A stretch of DNA of 64,000 bases from Fomitopsis serialis. Taxonomy: Eukaryota > Basidiomycota > Agaricomycetes > Polyporales > Fomitopsidaceae. The position numbers and the translations under genes were made by a program. The stretch covers positions 1 to 64,000 of the forward strand of contig NW_025955170.1 in assembly GCF_022376445.1 (NCBI RefSeq), read 5' to 3'. Positions 21,601 through 33,077 of the stretch are shown here, in pieces. Position 1 is the stretch's first letter; each line of letters starts with the position of its first letter. Under the pieces are notes generated by a model, which did not search any database, was not told where the DNA came from, and was given only the letters and a program-made list of their open reading frames with translations.

Positions 21601-22090
21601 TTTCCTGTTTCAATCCGTGGCTGTCATGAAGTAACGTAGCTGACATGACTGCGCCAGTGACATGGAGGACTGCTTGGGCTTCGACGCAGTACTGGAAGAC
21701 CGCCTCGGATGGAACCCAGTGTCCCTCTCGCGCAGCGAGGAACGCATGGAATTCGACGCCATGTGCGATGCCTGGGCGGACCACCAAGAGGTGCTTGCTA
21801 GATCGCGTACGTCTAGCGGCAAGGACAGCGTACCCCGGTTGAGCACGCCGCCCCTCACACGTTCCTCGTTGTCGATGGAGCCTCACACCTTTCGGACTAG
21901 CGAAGGTCAGGACACATTGCGGGGACCGAAGGCAGGCGCATATCCTGCGCTGCAGAAAGTACGCGAGTCGGGCGACGTGAGGTACTCCCAGGGCGAGTCG
22001 TTCACCAGCAGGCCCCGCCGTCAGCAGCCCATCCCGCCACACGAGCGCCTGAGTAGGACGATACGCTCGTTCGTAGCGTTCAAGCCGTAA
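18623..22090 (+). CDS. Large SAM-dependent methyltransferase domain protein
   Basis: At least 13 exons give about 900 residues. Residues 1-250 are Ser/Pro-rich and probably disordered. A class I methyltransferase core follows: RKLHRYPASAVPYPRSYD, DHDVW, motif I LDLGCGTGTW (about residues 280-290), motif II region AHFVGLDVVPLHPNLEEI, then ANFLERLPFDDGEFDFVHVR and EEISRIMKPGGAVELTEEDI. After a linker of about 100 disordered residues comes a conserved half (LLEFIYNEMHAAKFINLAPL) and a long C-terminal region ending RTIRSFVAFKP. This resembles basidiomycete proteins annotated as methyltransferases related to UMTA; substrate unknown. The in-frame TAG at 19178-19180 is the acceptor of a 60-nt intron (19121-19180). 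Motif I is assembled from three exons, one only 17 nt long, across a GC-AG intron. Assignment of the fold is firm; the start ATG 18623 is the best visible one. Confidence 0.85.
19650..19705 (+). other. GC-AG intron inside methyltransferase motif I
   Basis: The exon ends TGCG and the intron begins GCAAGT, ending TTTAG. Only this split restores LDLGCGTGTW. GT donors nearby give a wrong frame. GC-AG is the commonest non-canonical intron class. Confidence 0.75.
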
Positions 22091-25000
22091 GGGGGGTGGA
22101 GGAGCGCTGCGCCTCACCGGCCGAGACCGCTGATCCATCATCGGAACCGAGCGTCATGCGCCAGGATGGAGCACAACATGGCAACAGGCCCCGACCTCGT
22201 TCACGATTCCGGTGCTGACACGGTACGTTTTGGGAAGATGACAGCGCAGGGGCGCGACAATGGGAAGGTGGCAATGGTCCTGATCCCGACGCAGCGGGGG
22301 AGGTTACCCAGTTGGTCGCGAAGGGGCGACGGGTGCATCGGCGCGTTCTACAGAACCCGATCCAGGTGGTCTGTTCTCGGCGCCGCGAAGCTTCATTTCC
22401 GGACGCCACAGTGCGCGGGGGGCGTGGCACGTCGCCCCGGGCGGTATCTTGACAGGGAAGAAGAAGGCGACCTCGCTCATTGAGGACTGTACGGCTCGCA
22501 CTTCGTACGTACGGGCCTATGCGATCGAGCGCACCTCCGTGCACCGGTCCTCCACGATGTCGGGTCTAGCCCCCTCCAGGAGGTCGCAAATACCAAGAAC
22601 GAACCCCTCCCGGGTTCTGATGCAGCTTCTCTGGGCCTCTCGTGCCAGCGTGTAGTCAGCGTACGATGCGGCGATCTATCTCCCCGTCGGTGATACTCCG
22701 CAAATGAAGCTTCCTGCAAATAAACGCCCCCATGAAATCTTGTTTAAACCTCGTGTGGGTGCGATGCGCTGATCATTAACGGTGCGTATTCTGCTGTGAG
22801 TAATCCTCCCAGGGCCCTTGGGGCACAACATCACTTGCTTTCGAGGCGCTCGCAGGATCCGAGTTCCGTGGCCTACACTACGAGTGGCTGGCCTCTGCTG
22901 ACCGTTGGGTGCCTGTCGTATCGTTCGTACTGAGCGGGCACAGCCCATACACATGCTCCTGCTCATCAGACGTCGTCGGGCGCCATTACGCCGGCTCATA
23001 TCAGAGGACCCTAATAAGGTGCGAAGACTGCCTTTCCGGGGCAAACCTGCCTTTCCTGTCCGACGTCCGTTCATGAGTAGTAAGGTATGCACCACAGGGG
23101 CCGAGCATCGTGCACCACTTGGCTCAGGGACTCATGAAGCTCCTGTGCACTACTGATCGTAAGCCGTGGGTCTGCCTTCTGTTCTGCTTCAAGCTCGCAC
23201 CCCAGAGGCGAGACTCGGAGTGGGACGTCCGGCCGCTCGGATGAGCCTATTTGGCGAGTTCATTCTGGACCGAGGTGTGTGCCATCCACGTGTTGTGAGA
23301 CAAAGACGAGTGAAGAGACTCGGGCCAGGATTCCACGCTGAGGAGGACAAATAAGCTCTCTTCATTAGATGTATCTATGTACTCTGTTCGGCTCTGGACT
23401 GCAAAGTCCAAACTGTGTGGTATCCCACCCACCGATCCAATAGACTTCGAGTTGCTACGCAACGCCGCGACCGGCCCACACTCCGAACCATGGGAGCCTC
23501 CGCCCACCGCTCTCCCAGGCCGACTTCGCGTCCCTGGCCATGGCCGCGGGCCTCGAACGTCGAAGAACCGAAGCGCACGCTAGGCCGGGACGAATTTAGG
23601 TGAGGATTCATCTCGGGTCTTTTCATGCATGCATCCCATTGGCCTCGGGAGAAGGTGTCGGCGCGCGATTGGCGGCCGGAGGGCCTGGAGCGAGATGCCT
23701 TCATGTTTGCGGACCCTCGCCAATGCGCTGCTCTAGGATTGGCCACGTGGAGGGTCGGTGTCGCGGAAGTGGAAGTGGAAGCGAGGGAAGGGAGAGTTGG
23801 AGGAGGGCGAGATAAGACTGAGGCGAATGGTCCACTGGCATGGCTATTTGGCTATGAGCTCATGGGAGTAGGCTAGTAGAGTGTGGTCCGAAGCTTAAGG
23901 ACGTTTACTCATCCACCTGCGTATGATCCCATGGAACCACAACCGAATACTTCGCGCCCCGGTGTCTGCGAGGCATGCTCTTAAACTCCCGGGCGCGTTT
24001 CCCCTTGAAGCTGAGAAGCGGTCCACTGACATATCAAGTTGTCGAAGTGCTACCTTCGAGTACGTAACTGTCAAATACACAAGACGGTGGTGTCCATAGA
24101 TGCCCAAGCCGATAGCGGGAAGCACTGCAGCTATCCAGAACGGAGACAGTGATGTTCTCAGTGCTTGTTATTTGTCTCGCGCCGCGCCGAATTTCACTGC
24201 TGCGTTAGCCCCAGGCCGAATACACACCCTGTAAACAATGAGAACACAAGGACCAAACAGCCATAAGTCCTACAGTGCATCAAAGTATCATTTCCGGAAC
24301 GAACGCAGAAGGTCAAAGTCCCTGAAATTACATTCGGGGATCAAACAATTGATGCTACAGTACGGACGAACATGGCATGCATGGGCAAAAGCCCGAGGCC
24401 TGTTTGTCTTCGAAGCCCGGAGGCCGTCAATGAAAGTGAACAGTTAGACAAGGCAGAATAGCGCGGACGACAAAATGGACTGTCCTATCATAATGGAAGC
24501 CACATGAGCGGGGCGCTCACAATATGTATTGCGCGTCAAAGTCATGGACTCTGCGTAAATGATTGCAGCGGAGGACTAAGGCACGTCAAAAATGCGATCT
24601 TGAACGCATCCAGTGTCTCTGGGGAAGCCACATTTTAATTAATGGTGAAGCTTGAGTATGAATCGAATGAAGCAACGCGTCACGGGGAGGACTCGAGGAG
24701 TCGAGCACGCACCGACGAACGGTACGAGAACCAACTTCCATGAGCTGATCTGGACCCCGCACACGGCGACGCGGTGACGGACATGTACCAGACGAGGCAC
24801 CCACGCACCAACAGCAGCCGTCTTCGCCCCCGGGCCCTCTCTCCCCCTATTGAGCCCCACAGCCATGGACGCTGAACCATCCACTATCGTGCACAGTTCC
24901 CAGCGGCAGAGCGCAACAGCGACATGCCGAATCGAGTTGCGCAGGCCAACCATCATCGACGCTCGCCCAACACGGCAGGCCTCGTGGCCCCGCATCGAGC

Positions 25001-27223
25001 GACGTCGACGTGCGGGCCCAGCGAAGGTTCAGGGAAGGCGCCACAGCTGATCGCAGGGACACGTTCATTCATTGGGCGGCGAACAATGCAGCGCTGCGCG
25101 CGGGTCTGTGGTTCCGTCAGCGCACTGTGGCAGAGATGAGTCGTATTATGAAGGAAGTGCGCACCGGCGTACCACTGCACCATTGTCCCGGTCCTTTCTA
25201 CTTTTCGATCCACCCGTGGGCTCGTCCCACCAGGACAATCTGAGCTGCGTTCAGTAGCGCCCACGATCGAGAAGCGTAGCGATAGGCTCGATGCAGGCTC
25301 TGCGGGACGGACCATACGCAAAGGAGAGAACAATGACGAATTCAAGGGCTCGTGGCGGACTCACCCACACTGCTTCCTAAATCGAGCCATGCCCCAGGCC
25401 ACAGCGTATCGGCACCAAAGCGGCGTGCACCTGAGCCCACATTCCCACCGGGAAGAGGCCCAAGCCTCGGGACTTCTCGGACACGCCGTCCCACGATGCA
25501 CGATCCCGTCTGTGCATGTGAACGTTTGGACCACGAACGTCTAATCATCACACCGTGTCCCTCTTCCCTTGCCCACCCGCCGCTTCGGGCAGGGATCCGC
25601 GCGCGCACCTGCCTCGCCCAGCTCGCCCTGCCCTGGCCCAACACAGTCACAGAGCCCGAAGCGCAGCGCGCCGCACTGGGCCGTCCGCATCTGGACCAGA
25701 ACTCTGCCCACCCGAGATGGAACCTAGTCCGACAGCCTGTGCGCACAGGCGGCAGTGCACTGTGCAGTGTCCGGCGTCTCGAGGTCCTGGGACCAGCGGC
25801 GGGTCTACTCAGGCGCAGGCGCCCCGGGTCCCAAGCCTGCAGCCACGCGCCAGTACCGGATGCAGCACCGCAGTGGTCCTGTTGTGCACGGAAATCGCGC
25901 TAGAGAGCCTCTGGGGCCGAGACCCATCCGTGCCTTCCTCGATTCAGTCTCAGCAAGTACGTGGGATCGCACGCACACACGCTCGGCCCACGGAGCGTGC
26001 TGAGCAAGAGGCTACTAAGGCGTCGGACTGCGACCATACCCAGTTGGGCCCGGCGGCAACCTCGACTCGGGAGGCCTGTGGCGCGCGCTCGCGCGGCGGA
26101 GGCATTTGCAGCTAGGCCAGCCAATTGATCGCCAGCGACAAGCGAGCGTATGTATGGATCCTGGAACTCGGAAGTCACATCATATCCGCTCAGCACGGAA
26201 TGAACGGGAGATCGAAACCACGTCCCCCTTCTCTGTGTGCCTTGGTCGTTAGGGACAAGAACGCGATCCATACTTGCCGCTGTAGTGAGTCCGACAATTG
26301 ATATTGAAGTCGTCGGATTTAGGACCCTGTACGTATAGCTTCGTAGAGACGAGGGTGCTGCTCTAACTCGCGTACGTCTTCGGACTGGTGCTATAGAGCG
26401 GCGGGCAGAGGTCCGAATGTGACATACTTCCGTGCGCTCCGCCACTCGGTCTGCGCTCGCCTTCGAGCTCGAGCGGGTGCAGTCGCCACCAAGCGAGCGA
26501 CGTACAGGCTCCGAACGCACACAGGAGATGGATGCAGATGCAAAGGGCAACCCGACCCTGCAGTGCGATCGCCCGCCCGCTTCGGAGCGTGTTCGCGCCT
26601 CGAGATCCAGCGAACACGTCCCGCGTCCCCGGGTACGGGCGCTGAACGTTGAACCGCCGGCATACATTTCGGGCAACCCTCCTTCCTACCTTGGGCATCC
26701 CACACCAGTCGGCGCCTGCACTCTGGAGGTATTTCAGCACGTCGTCCAGGAGCAGCACGAGTTGATCCCAACGAGCCACGTTGGGCGGTCATGGGCGCCT
26801 CCACGAGGCCTCGACTGAACGGGGAGTGAGGAGATCGTCGGAGAGAGACACGGAAGGACCGCGGTTGAGCGTTTCGGGCAGTCGAGTTCCCTTTCTCGGG
26901 CCTGTCCATTATGGTCCGCGCGCGATCTGTCCCAGTTCGGCTCATCCGTCCAATTTGAATGACGCCCAGGTCCGTTTGCCTTTCTCTGTTCGGCGTGGTC
27001 TTCACCACCGCCGGCGGAACGATGAGGTACGTATACAGCGAGTGTATGCAGGACAAACGGACCGTCCCGGCCTCGATCCAGGGGCGTGTCCGAGTCCACC
27101 GTCGAACTTCGCGCGTCTATGTGATCGATGTTGTTCCAAGAAGAGGCCAGACACGGAAGGGCCACGTTCAGAGCCTTTACAGCAGTTCAAAGTCCCTATA
27201 TATCCCGACCCTGTCAATGGCCA

Positions 27224-27301
27224 GACCGCGATCCGTCCGCGCTGCGACCATCAAGCTCAAGGCCGCCTTCGCGCGTACGTCATCCACCCAGCAACAGCTC
27301 G
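27224..27301 (+). repeat. Direct repeat unit 1
   Basis: Begins AGACCGCGATCCGTCC and includes GCCTTCGCGCGTACGTCATC. It recurs 243 bases downstream at 27467 with a few substitutions and a 3-nt gap. Confidence 0.7.
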
Positions 27302-27466
27302 GCTCACCTGCAGCCCGGGAGGGTCTCCGAGTTGGGCATTCGAACTTCGGACTGGACGTCGCGTGCCCGGGCGATCGGTGTGCGTGCGTTATTTCGGGAA
27401 CGAACCCTCCTCGTCCGAGCGGTTCGGTTTACTAATTGAGACTCGACGTACGCGTTCCTTGAGCAG

Positions 27467-27541
27467 ACCGCGATCCGTCCTCGCTGCGAGTGTCAAGCCC
27501 GCCTTCGCGCGTACGTCATCCGCCCAGCAACGCCGACGGTG
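27467..27541 (+). repeat. Direct repeat unit 2
   Basis: Second copy of the unit at 27224-27301. About 65 of 75 positions match by eye. It is not part of any recognised gene. Confidence 0.7.
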
Positions 27542-30140
27542 AAGCTCGCCAGCCTCACTACTGCTCGGCCCACGCGCAGCGACCCCGATCCGCCCCTCCC
27601 TGCGCAGATGGACAGCAGACAGGGTCACGGGCGGACGGACGCACCTGGGACCAACTTCGAGCCTCCAGAATGGGCAACCGCCCTCTTCTTCTGGTACGCA
27701 GCCGAGTTGGGAGGGCCGACGCGCGGTACGTCATAGAGGCTTGTGAGGGGCGGAACTGGTTACGAGGGCTGGCACGAGGTTACTGCAAGGATTTCGAGCG
27801 GCCCGCGTCTACACGGAAGCCAGGTCTGCGGCGATGTTGAGGCGTCGAGGAACGGAGCGGGCGTCGATGCACCAGATGTGTACCGCGCGAGGTTGGACGT
27901 AAGTGGACGCAGGGCGTGAACCCGAGAGCTACTGGCACGCGGTAGCTTGCTGTCTAGTAGGACGTTGACTGCGCGTCACGAAGGCTAGGTGGTCGCAGGA
28001 CGGAGGAAGCTTCGGGCGTGTGCATGCTCGAGTTCTGGACGAGAAACTCGGTGCACGGACAGCTGGGCACATAGGATGTAGTACATGTGCAGCGCGTCCG
28101 CATCCGTCCACTCCGTAATACCCGGACGATCGCCCGCGTACACACATACACACGTGGCCGCGCTCGATCGTTCGCAAGTTCGAGCCACAAGGTTCACAGA
28201 GCCGGAGATGGGAGCCGTGACACAGACGCACTGACCACGGCCACCGCAAGTCCCGAGCGTTGCTGACTGAGGGTGTGTGGTACGTACAGCTCCCGACGCA
28301 TAGATAACTGTGGCACGCAGCCGGATCCAGTCACATCTCGTACGCCGTGACTCGCCGCCAGTGCCCACAGTAGGCGGCTGTGCGCGCGCCGCTGCTACGA
28401 GACGAGAGGGCACCAAATCCGGTGCATGCGGATCCGCTGCCGACTGCGGGCTAGAGTGCAGCGGAGGATCCAGCGTCCAGCCGGAGGGCATGCTAGCAGC
28501 ACGTACGAGCGGGAGCCTGAGAGCAGTGCCGTCCGAGACGCGCAGGGCAGGGAAGCCGCACCGCGCAGAAGGCAGGGGATTTGCCAATTCGGGCGTGCAC
28601 GAGAGCTCCTCAGGCTGGCCTCGGGGCCACATCCGTGGAGCGCGTCCCTGCCCCCGTCTTCGCGCATTGAGTTCCGCGGGCGGGTGCGGGGGGCCTATCA
28701 GTTGTGGTAGAGTTTGTCGTGCGTGCAGAGGAAAGGGGCGAGCCTAGAAGCGTGATACCTGTGGCAGAGCTGGACGTAGTTTGAGGGGCACGGAGAGGCC
28801 AGTGGCATTCAGCCGCAAGAGGCACTGAGGCGGGGGCGCCGCGGCATGCGACTGCGCGGGGCTGTGGCCGCTGGCCGCCATTCCGGCTGAGCATACAGGG
28901 TATTACAGTGATACGGCGCATACGAGCGAGTCAGCAAGCCAGTATGTGGTCGGGAGGCCCGCACACAGCGGTGCCGCATCCGAGACACTGGCGTTCATCA
29001 ACAAATAGCTTATATGGTGTGTCGCCTGCCTAATGCGCGCGCTGCACAGGCTCCGCGCGTTTGGTACGAGCGCGCGGCGGTGCGTGCGTGGCCGGGAGTC
29101 GAGGGCGGTGGGCGACGGACGTGCTCGGCTGTGTTGGGGTGGGAGGCTGGAGGGCGATCGGCGGCGCGGGGGATGGGCGTGGGCAGATGGATCTGAGGTG
29201 CCTTCGAGATGCGAGGCGGAAGCAAATCTGCGCTGGCTGATGCCTCCATGGAACACGGACATGGACGCGCCTCGCCACTGGCCGCTCGCTCGCTGAACGG
29301 CAGACCGTCGTGAAGACCCTGAGCGAGCGCTGGCACGGAGAGCAATGCGCTAAGGCGAGGAGAAATGGCAGCCAAGCAGCGCGTCCACAGGAACTCGGTG
29401 CAGGTGAGTCTAGCGCAACGACGACCACGACGCCGCCGCTGCCGGGGACGACGAGCAGGCTGCGTCGGCAGCGGGCGCGTCGAGGAGGACAAAAGGCCGT
29501 CCGGCGTGTAGAGCGGTGGACAATGTGGGGACAGAGGCGCCGCCAAGCCGGGCCACCGCATCAGATCGCAACGCGAGGCGGGGGACGGATCTGGGATGCA
29601 TGGCGATCTCCCGATTGGGCGACGCCTTCGGGGTGCTCGGATGACTGAGCGCCCCAATATAGCAGCCGACCTGCCATATGCGCCCGCGTGCCTGGCCTGC
29701 CGGATCCAGCGGTCATGCGTCGCCCGGCGAGGCGCGCAAGCGCAGCGCGAACGTGTCCGTGCGCGATGCACACTGCGCGGGTGGGCACAGTGGGGCAGCT
29801 GCGTCTCGCCGCGCAACGGCAGCGGACAGCAAACGAGCGAGGCGGTGGCGGGGGACAGGGCACTGCGGAGAAGGGAGGAGGGCGAGGCGAGGCCAGCGGT
29901 GGCGGGGGGTGCGTGATGGCGATAAGATAGGACGCGGGGTCTGGACTGAGGCGTGGGAGAGCGGCGGCAGGCCCGTTTGGGTGGTGAGGATATATAGGGC
30001 AGTGTCAGAAAAGGGAAGGGAGTTTCCTCGTCTGCTCCTCCCATTTCCGGGCAACCCTTTTCGGGCACCCCCCCCATCCACACCAGACGCGTCCGCCCCC
30101 GCCTCCCTCCCCGTCCCCCCTCCCCCTGCCCTCTCCCACC

Positions 30141-31342
30141 ATGCCAGACTCCGCCGCACACGGCCTCGCTGGCAACAAACGCCGCCTCGACGACCCCAAC
30201 GGCCCCCACCACCCGCCCCCGAGGACGCGTTCATCACCGACCACGACGCCGCGGACTCGGGCGGAGAAGACGACGACGACGAGGAGAAGCCAAAGAGCGA
30301 CAAGAAGGCGGGCAGGCGGAAGATTAAGATCGAGTTCATCCAAGACAAGTCCCGCAGACACATCACCTTCTCCAAGCGCAAGGCGGGCATCATGAAGAAG
30401 GTGCGTCCCCGGACGCGTCTCGCGCTCCCGCACTCCGTCTAACCAACGCGTTTGTCGCAGGCGTACGAGCTCTCGACGCTCACGGGCACCCAAGTGCTCC
30501 TGCTTGTCGTCTCCGAGACCGGTCTCGTCTACACATTCACCACGGCGAAGCTGCAGCCTCTCGTGACCCAGCCCGAGGGCAAGAACCTCATTCAAGCGTG
30601 TCTGAACGCGCCGCACGGCACGCTCCCCTCTTCAATGCCCGTCGGCACCCCCCTCGGCCGCTCGAACCCCATTTCGACTCCCATGCACCACGGCGGGCCT
30701 CCCCCAGGCGGCGCGCCCAACGTTCCCGGCGGACTCGCGATCGGCTCCGGGAGTGGCTCTGGGAAAGATGACGAGGGAGACGACGCGAACGACGGCGAGC
30801 CCGAGCCCAACAACGACTCGCGTCGCAAGCGCCGCCGTGCCTCCTCCACCTCCGGCGGCAACTCCGCGTCCACCTCCGCCTCCGCCCCAGCGCCCGGTGC
30901 CGCTCCGCGCGCGACGAACCCCTCGCCCGGCGCACCCCCCGCAGGCGTCCCCCCTCCCTCTCCACACGCCCGCCCGCAGCCTATGCCCTCACTCCCCGGC
31001 GCGCCACCCGCGCTCGCGATCCCGGGCAGTGGTCAGCAGATGCCGGGCCAACTCGAGCAACATTCGCCGCGTCAAGGCCAGCAGCCGCCCAGCGGACAGC
31101 CCACGTCGCCCAACTACGCGAACGCCGGCCAGCCGTACGGCGCACCACCACCGCAGGGCGATCCGGGCATGTACGGACCTCCGCCGACGGGCCATGCGGG
31201 ATATGGCGCGCCCCCGCCGTATGGATTCACGGGCCACGACGCGGGCGCGGGGGGCCAAGGTCCGCCTGGGATGCCTGCGCACGGACAGTGGGGCGCACCT
31301 CCGCCTGTGCAGCAAGGAAACCACTACGCACCACGACGATGA
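30141..31342 (+). CDS. SRF/MCM1-type MADS-box transcription factor (frame break near the start)
   Basis: Two exons (30141-30400, 30461-31342) encode a nuclear MADS-box regulator of SRF type. An acidic stretch (GGEDDDDEEKPKSDKKAG) leads into the MADS domain: RRKIKIEFIQDKSRRHITFS, KRKAGIMKK, then intron, then AYELSTLTGTQVLLLVVSET and FTTAKLQPLVTQPEGKNLIQ. The Pro/Gly/Gln-rich C-terminal half of some 230 residues is typical of basidiomycete Mcm1 homologues, which bind CArG-like sites and act in mating, morphogenesis and cell cycle. The only sensible start, ATG 30141 (MPDSAAHGLAGNKRRLDD), is one base out of frame with the MADS domain. The slip falls at a run of five C at 30216-30220. No GT-AG intron can bridge it, so I read this as a missing C in the sequence. 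Confidence 0.88.
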
Positions 31343-33077
31343 GCGCGTGTCGGCCTTGGCGTTTGGTTACTGTGCATGAACGGTCTGATCTCTGAGACAC
31401 GGCGTGCGTGCGCGCGGAGGACATTGCGATCCGCGTCTCCACAACGCCGTACGTGACGATGATATCCGCGAACGAAAAAAGTGTGTCTATCCCGTGTATA
31501 TGCCCCCGCCCACCATGTCTTCTTGGCGAGCCCCCGCGCTCTCACTGTCCCGGTCTTTCTGCGTGTTCTGGTTTACCGCCTACCCTTATCCCCGTCCGCT
31601 TCTCCGTACATAGTTGTGTCCCGGCTCTCGTAGTCCCGTTCTCTGTCGTGTCGTGTCTCGTCTCGCTCTGCCCTCCGTCGCTGGTCTGGATGTCTTGTGT
31701 GTGCCCGCCCTGCTTGTGCTGCTCGTTGTGGTGTCCCCTCCCTGCCCCTCACGAATCACGACGTGCCATGACAGCGTAGCTATATAGCGATAGCGTAGCC
31801 CAAGCGAAGTCGAATCGAAGGCCCCGTGTAAATATATGTATGCTCTATTCCGTACCGAATATACGACCACCCCGCTCATCCTGATCAGGACCAAGGACCG
31901 CGCAGGGATTCGCGCGAGCGACTCGCGACGTACGAATATGTCGAAGATGACCATAAACGGCAGACTCGCCGCATCCGTCGATTTCGTGGCCGCACTCGGC
32001 GACGCCGCGCACGCGCTGATCGAGATGCGCTGGACCCGTGTGTGCGTGTTGGGGTTGCCGGACTGGTGGACCGTTGCTAACGTGCGGGCGATCGCCGCAC
32101 TTGCCCCATCCGGGCGCAACGCCAGAGAAGTCGAGCTTGGCCGCATTCGGCGTAGAGCGGGACACGCGACCACCGTACGTTCAGCATCCCACAGAAGTTG
32201 ACAGGACCCAAGTACTCACTCATGCAAGTAAAGGGACGCACGGTGGGATTGGGGGCCGGGGTCCCAGCGGATTCTACGTATTGAATTGTAGCAGGGCCCT
32301 GGACCTGCCTTCGCACCCGCCTCGAAGAGCGCAGCGTTCCCAGGACAGAATAGATCGCACGCACGGTTGTCAATTCGACGGACGCTGTTTCGTGCCACGC
32401 CCAACGCGCTCCCGTCGGACGCGAAGCACTCCGCTGAGTACAGTCAGACTCGGGAATAACATTCGTCGAACGTTACGGATCCAAGGGCTGGGGCTGCCAG
32501 CGCACCTGGGCCTTCATTAATTCATTCCAATCGTACCGGTCCCGATGCGATATCTTCGCCCATTGTTCTTCATACAGCGCGTTCGCTCGACACTCATTCC
32601 AGGCAGGACCTACGCCACATTTCGCGAACAAACCAATGCATTGAGGGGAATCATACAAATGCGATGAAGCAAACTGGCCCGTCGAGGACTACTCAGGCGT
32701 GCTACGACTAGATGCGACCATATAAACATAGCTATCTACTTAGCATACACTGCATACACTTCTCGAAGACATAAGGGAACGTATAACCAGGAACCCATCG
32801 CCTCGGCGGCGGCCTCTTCTTGCTCAAGGACTACCAGGACGCGGCGCACCGAGCTGCCGCAAAGGCCAACCCAAGTGGCGGATCCACCTCTCGCCCAGTC
32901 AAACACTCCCGATGATTCGTCTATCCGTCGGTGGCGCCGCGCGCTCTTTACACCCATCCACACTCGTTCCCGACTGCGGGAGCAACCCCGTCGTCGTGCG
33001 CTTGCTTCGTTGACGGCAAACTTGCGGTGTGCCGCGGAAGAGCCAAGAGCGAGAATCGACGCCCGTGTTGCGCGAGA
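31343..33077. other. Intergenic, 1.7 kb
   Basis: Contains the pyrimidine-rich 3' flank of the MADS gene (about 31.5-31.75 kb). A minus-strand frame at 32658-32473 (MYDSPQCIGLFAKCGVGPAW ... 61 residues) has three cysteines and a TATATGG upstream near 32720, but no known family; I would not call it a gene. Nothing else supported. Confidence 0.4.

Larger units (their letters stand above)
22091..30140. other. 8-kb G+C-rich stretch without a supported gene
   Basis: Many long frames exist on both strands because stops are rare at this base composition, but they have Arg/Ser/Pro/Ala-rich composition, overlap one another and show no family motif. I see no transposase, reverse transcriptase, terminal repeats or RNA gene. 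A short direct repeat lies at 27.2-27.5 kb. The part from about 28.6 kb to 30.1 kb is probably the long promoter and 5' leader region of the MADS-box gene. Confidence 0.5.

Noticed and set aside
25342..27165. Several overlapping frames of 130-258 codons on both strands
   Set aside because: All six frames are open for long spans, there is no family signature, and introns or starts do not make a coherent protein.
29010..30212. 400-codon minus-strand frame antisense to the MADS promoter and start
   Set aside because: Composition is Arg/Pro/Ser/Ala-rich, it overlaps the real MADS exon and other long frames, and it has no motif. It is expected by chance at this G+C content.
32473..32658. 61-codon Cys-containing frame as a small CX9C-type mitochondrial protein
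   Set aside because: Cysteine spacing does not fit the twin CX9C pattern and no family match is evident.
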